From Anaerolineaceae bacterium (GTDB lineage: Bacteria; Chloroflexota; Anaerolineae; Anaerolineales; Anaerolineaceae): DNA of 64,000 bases. The DNA is taken from assembly GCA_002702705.1 (NCBI GenBank), contig PABH01000049.1, positions 186,001 through 250,000 on the forward strand. Reading direction: 5' to 3'. The notes below the pieces were generated by a model. That model had not been told where the DNA came from. It searched no databases and saw only the letters and a program-made list of their open reading frames with translations. This document shows, one piece after another, positions 60,602 to 64,000 of the stretch. A program made the translations under genes and the position numbers. The stretch's first letter is position 1. Every line of letters starts with the position of its first letter.

Positions 60602-63600
60602 ATGGGCATGTCATCCACAGTGAAGCGGCGGGTGTGGATAGGGGTTATTGTTTTTGTGGTGATGTTTATAGCGGTTAGTTTTATTTTTGCCCGGCAGTGG
60701 CTTATTCATTTGCCCAGTGTACAACAGCAAATTCGAGAGAAAAACGGTGCTGTGGTTATGGTTACTCAACCAGAAAATCACAGCAGTTGGCCCTTGGATG
60801 CGGTTATTCCTATTCAGGTGGATTTCCAAACCGAAGATTCTGTGCAGTCCCTGGAATTGTATGTGGATGGTAACCTGGTAAACCAACACAATTTAACTGA
60901 GGGATCCGCTCCGGAAGTGATATTTTGGCAGCCTTCCCGGACAGGGAGTACCGTTTTAACCGCCCGATTAATCACCACAGCAGGGTTGGCATATCAGTCT
61001 GAGGCGGTTACTGTCTTCATTAATGATCCCGCTGGTGCGATTGTTTGGCTGGAAACGGCAGGTGGCGAAACCCTGCCGGAATTAAGCCAACGTTTCCAGG
61101 CACAGCCCGAAATAATCCAGCAGGAAAACCCGGACGTTAATTTTAATGAACCGTTATCATCCGGTCTATTGTTAAAAATAAAACAACAAAACCTCCTTAA
61201 TATGGCCGCTGTTCAACTTGAACCGGTGGATAATCCCTCTCAAAATCCTGATCTGATTCTTCCGGACCTTTATTTAGATTCCCAACCCGAAACGGTCTGG
61301 TCCCGCGTGAAAGTTTCATTGGATAATTTATCTCCGGTACCAAAAACACAGCCGAATCCGCCCGAACTGAGTGGGTTCGCGGTGGATTGTGAGGCCCAAC
61401 TTACGTTTCGAGATTTTTCCGAAATGGAGGATGGCTTTTTTGTTTATCGTATCCTACCTGGTTCCAGCGATGTAAAAAAAATCGCCACCCTGCCAGCGGA
61501 TCAATCGCATCACAACCTCGCGTATCGTGATGCCCCGCAAGCCTTATCCGCCATCTACACTGTGGCTGCTTATAATGTGTTAGGTGAAAGCAGCAGCAAG
61601 CCGGTCGAGATTAACTTTGCTCCGGAATGTTCCGCAAACCAACCGGTTCCGGCCAGTACGGGTGCTTTTGATTATGCGGTGATGGTGGTGGATGGTGACT
61701 TGAAAGTAGAGGACCATACTGTTCATTTTCAGCAGCCGGTTGACCTTGCTTATTTATATATCAGCGTAAACCAACAGGATTGGGAACGTATTCCCGCTGG
61801 AAATCAAAAATTTCTTTCCGGTGCAGGAGATAAATTTGATCTGGATATTTATCTTGATCAAATCATTAACAAAAATCCCGCTACCAAACTGGAAGTTGAT
61901 ATGGAAATTTGGGGTTGGAGCGGCAAAAAATTGATCGATTATGGGACGATCCATGTTTCCGTGCGGCGCACCGTACTGCGGGTATGCGGTTTGGCGGGAG
62001 CGGATTGTGATGATCTATTACGAACGGAAATTAATTTGCCGCCTGCTTCAGACCCGGCTACTTTAACGTATTTTTTTGAATGGGATACTGCCGACCGGAC
62101 CGAAACGATTGATTATGTTTGGCAGGTTGCAGCGAAGCCTTTTACAGGGGAAGAAATTCGCTCTACTCAAAGTTTGATTATTTCAAGAGGTGTTTACAAC
62201 ACCAAAGACCCCAGGTTTAAATTTAATCTGTCTTATTTATATAAGGATGGTCCGTATGATCTGGGTTCATGGCCGTATATGGGCCAGAGTTTTGACAGTA
62301 ATTTTTTTGATGATGTTTATCCTCCCGACACGCCGTTTACCTTGTATGTACGGGTTTTACCTTTTGATAAGGACAACAACAAATTACCTACTTCAAATAC
62401 CGTTGTTTTACACTATCAAACTGAATGGTCTGATCCATTAAACCCGACTTATGCTTCCAATCTACCCAGTCGTTACCAGCTGGAGTTTTTACCAGAAACC
62501 TACCGCGCACCGATTTTGGTCCAGGAAAGTGAATGGGGCTGCATTGTTTATGACCAAAATGTTTATTTTACGCACCCACTTTTTATGGCGGGTGCTGGTA
62601 TTAAGGAGGAGGATATTAAAGCAGACCCTCAAAACTGTAACAGCCCAGCCTCCCCTACGTGCAACGGGAAACAAAAACCGCTGCAGTATACCAGCGGAAC
62701 CAAAGTCTGCCCCAATAATTATTCGGAACCAAGTGGTTTTTGGAATGATGTAAAAACCATTATTACCGGTGTGTGGGATGGCGTGACAGGCGGGTGGGAT
62801 TATTTGGCGGAAAACCTTGAAAATGCAAAAAATTATTTGGCTGAACAAATTGCTTCCGTTATTCCAGGCTGCGGCGCGGAATGTACGGGTTATATTAAAA
62901 CAGGATTGGAAGTAGGTTTTACAGCGGTAACCGGTATTCCTCCCACCATGCCTAGTTATGAAGAGATGGTGGATGAGGGTATTGCTTATGCGGTTGACAT
63001 GGCAGCCCAAGAGATTGGCCCAATGTGTGATGAGCTTTGCAAAGAAGCGATTGCGGCTGGGTTAAAGGAAGTCATTGATTATTCCAGATCAACACAACCT
63101 GCACCCGGCTGTGCTGATGAAGGACAAGCCCACGCCCGAGGCAAAGAACCATTCTGCCCAAATTTAAATGGTGTAACCTGGCACCCATCACCCGGATCAA
63201 TCTATGAGCCAGCCTTTATTCAACTTAAGATCAGCCGTCCACCTGCGCCCGGAAACATTCCACAAATGGCGATTCCCTTAGAGACCCAAAAAAAATACCG
63301 GGTTGTTATTTACAGTTATGGCTATAATGACAGCCGGGTTGGTGATTGGTTCCCCATTTGTGGTTTCCACGAGGGATTGGATGGAGATAACGCAATTGGT
63401 TATAACGATGCGGGTGGCGGATACCACCATAAACGACAGATCAATGTGCCGCTGGAGTCGGCTTTATATTTGCCGAAGCATTTAACCCTGCCGAGTCTTT
63501 CGGGGGGGGAAGGGATGGAAATTCCGCTGGTGTTTGACATCCAAGAGTATTGGCGTGCAAATCACATTTATGATGTGAATCAATTTGGCGTCAATTTTGA

Positions 63601-63763
63601 AGATTTTTATCAAAACTGTGGCAATGATTGGCCTTATCTATATTATGACGGAATAACGCGGCTGACAGCTGTGGAAGAATGCCTGAATGACCAAAATCAA
63701 TGGGTGCCGTGCAGCGGCGGCGGGATGGATGTATTTGAAACAACCAATCCCGCAGCCCCCTAA
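60602..63763 (+). CDS. Large membrane-anchored extracytoplasmic protein with Ig-like and LysM-like modules
   Basis: A 1053-residue protein with an N-terminal membrane anchor (about residues 10-30) and an exported body. An Ig-like module (about 45-140: VVMVTQPENHSSWPLDAVIPI) precedes a LysM-like segment (about 150-200: GETLPELSQRFQAQPEIIQQ). FnIII-like segments lie near 255-345. The last third is cysteine-rich and contains a helical stretch at about 715-840 with IPGCGAECTGYIKTGLE, GIPPTMPSYEEMVDEGIAY and CDELCKEAI, which I have seen as a module in other uncharacterised secreted bacterial proteins. The ribosome site GGGAGGGT precedes the ATG. A lipoprotein with a related opening follows 11 bp later. 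No enzymatic motif was recognised. Confidence 0.8.
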   Translation: MGMSSTVKRRVWIGVIVFVVMFIAVSFIFARQWLIHLPSVQQQIREKNGAVVMVTQPENHSSWPLDAVIPIQVDFQTEDSVQSLELYVDGNLVNQHNLTEGSAPEVIFWQPSRTGSTVLTARLITTAGLAYQSEAVTVFINDPAGAIVWLETAGGETLPELSQRFQAQPEIIQQENPDVNFNEPLSSGLLLKIKQQNLLNMAAVQLEPVDNPSQNPDLILPDLYLDSQPETVWSRVKVSLDNLSPVPKTQPNPPELSGFAVDCEAQLTFRDFSEMEDGFFVYRILPGSSDVKKIATLPADQSHHNLAYRDAPQALSAIYTVAAYNVLGESSSKPVEINFAPECSANQPVPASTGAFDYAVMVVDGDLKVEDHTVHFQQPVDLAYLYISVNQQDWERIPAGNQKFLSGAGDKFDLDIYLDQIINKNPATKLEVDMEIWGWSGKKLIDYGTIHVSVRRTVLRVCGLAGADCDDLLRTEINLPPASDPATLTYFFEWDTADRTETIDYVWQVAAKPFTGEEIRSTQSLIISRGVYNTKDPRFKFNLSYLYKDGPYDLGSWPYMGQSFDSNFFDDVYPPDTPFTLYVRVLPFDKDNNKLPTSNTVVLHYQTEWSDPLNPTYASNLPSRYQLEFLPETYRAPILVQESEWGCIVYDQNVYFTHPLFMAGAGIKEEDIKADPQNCNSPASPTCNGKQKPLQYTSGTKVCPNNYSEPSGFWNDVKTIITGVWDGVTGGWDYLAENLENAKNYLAEQIASVIPGCGAECTGYIKTGLEVGFTAVTGIPPTMPSYEEMVDEGIAYAVDMAAQEIGPMCDELCKEAIAAGLKEVIDYSRSTQPAPGCADEGQAHARGKEPFCPNLNGVTWHPSPGSIYEPAFIQLKISRPPAPGNIPQMAIPLETQKKYRVVIYSYGYNDSRVGDWFPICGFHEGLDGDNAIGYNDAGGGYHHKRQINVPLESALYLPKHLTLPSLSGGEGMEIPLVFDIQEYWRANHIYDVNQFGVNFEDFYQNCGNDWPYLYYDGITRLTAVEECLNDQNQWVPCSGGGMDVFETTNPAAP

Positions 63764-63774
63764 AGGAGCATTTG

Positions 63775-64000
63775 ATGAAAACAGTCTTTCGATTAATTGG
63801 TTTTTACCTGCTCTTTTTATTGGCAGCCTGTAACCTGCCCCTCGCTGCGGATTCGCCCACCCCAGAAATCAACGGAAAGGTTAACACCTGGCTGGATGCA
63901 CCGCTGGATGGGGATCAAATTCCTTTGGCAGCCTATGAAATTGTATTCCATGCCAACGCACCGGCTGGTTTAAAAGGGGTAGAACTTCAAATTAATCAAG
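63775..64000 (+). CDS. Lipoprotein with Ig-like opening, 3' end cut by window edge
   Basis: The frame starts with an ATG preceded by AAGGAG and stays open to the window end (75 residues visible). A signal peptide ends in the lipobox LLAAC, so the mature protein is lipid-anchored. The following WLDAPLDGDQIPLAAYEIVFHA and GLKGVELQIN segments match the start of the Ig-like module in the preceding gene (VTQPENHSSWPLDAVIPIQV; VQSLELYVDG), indicating related domains. It is probably cotranscribed with that gene. The remainder cannot be judged. Confidence 0.8.
   Translation, partial: MKTVFRLIGFYLLFLLAACNLPLAADSPTPEINGKVNTWLDAPLDGDQIPLAAYEIVFHANAPAGLKGVELQINQ

Overview
The window looks like a chromosomal segment of a free-living Chloroflexota bacterium, most likely class Anaerolineae. 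This is an inference from gene content: lipoproteins with Pro/Thr-rich linkers, a secreted protein with peptidase and pre-peptidase domains, a DUF4097 protein next to an ECF sigma factor, very PAS-rich signalling proteins, and no outer-membrane genes. By eye the base composition is moderately AT-rich. No rRNA, tRNA, CRISPR array, prophage or transposase gene was seen.

Layout. 1-3986: end of aspartate kinase, threonine synthase, a thioredoxin-type arsenate reductase and a small conserved unknown. 3996-15346: mostly minus-strand housekeeping and envelope genes (large secreted multidomain protein, DNA polymerase III delta, SDR epimerase, GerMN lipoprotein, SurE, alpha/beta hydrolase), with two families of non-coding repeats. 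15347-29208: a sugar island. ptsI and ptsH diverge from a SorC-type regulator followed by ascorbate-type PTS IIA and IIB, a GH42 beta-galactosidase and IIC. After a repeat-filled gap come a ketose 3-epimerase, a DhaL-DhaK kinase, a fucose/arabinose-type isomerase, a class II aldolase fused to a C_GCAxxG_C_C domain, and a HAD phosphatase, ending at a strong hairpin. 29293-35558: aldo/keto reductase, EamA transporter, a DUF4097 membrane pair diverging from an ECF sigma/putative anti-sigma pair, and a secreted unknown. 35740-39785: a DUF4956-CotH-VTC cassette. 39782-42364: a three-gene ABC-2 exporter on the minus strand. 42618-47888: two serine hydrolases, a secreted trypsin-like protease and an MFS transporter. 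48172-60567: five signalling genes, four of them joined by overlaps to a neighbour (multi-PAS HisKA_2 kinase, REC-PAS-PocR protein without kinase, 5TMR-PAS-HD-GYP phosphodiesterase, HAMP histidine kinase, single-domain REC). 60602-64000: a large membrane-anchored secreted protein and the start of a lipoprotein.

How the genes fit together. In the sugar island, EI and HPr would feed phosphate to the IIABC proteins. GH42 could split an imported galactoside, and the phosphatase, isomerase, epimerase, kinase and aldolase give a plausible route from an aldose to DHAP plus an aldehyde. The actual sugar cannot be read from the sequence. This route, the aldolase fusion, and a paired-hairpin repeat family (two approximately 168-bp copies plus one solitary inverted unit) are the most interesting signals. 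The DUF4956-CotH-VTC cassette is a second candidate for an uncharacterised system.
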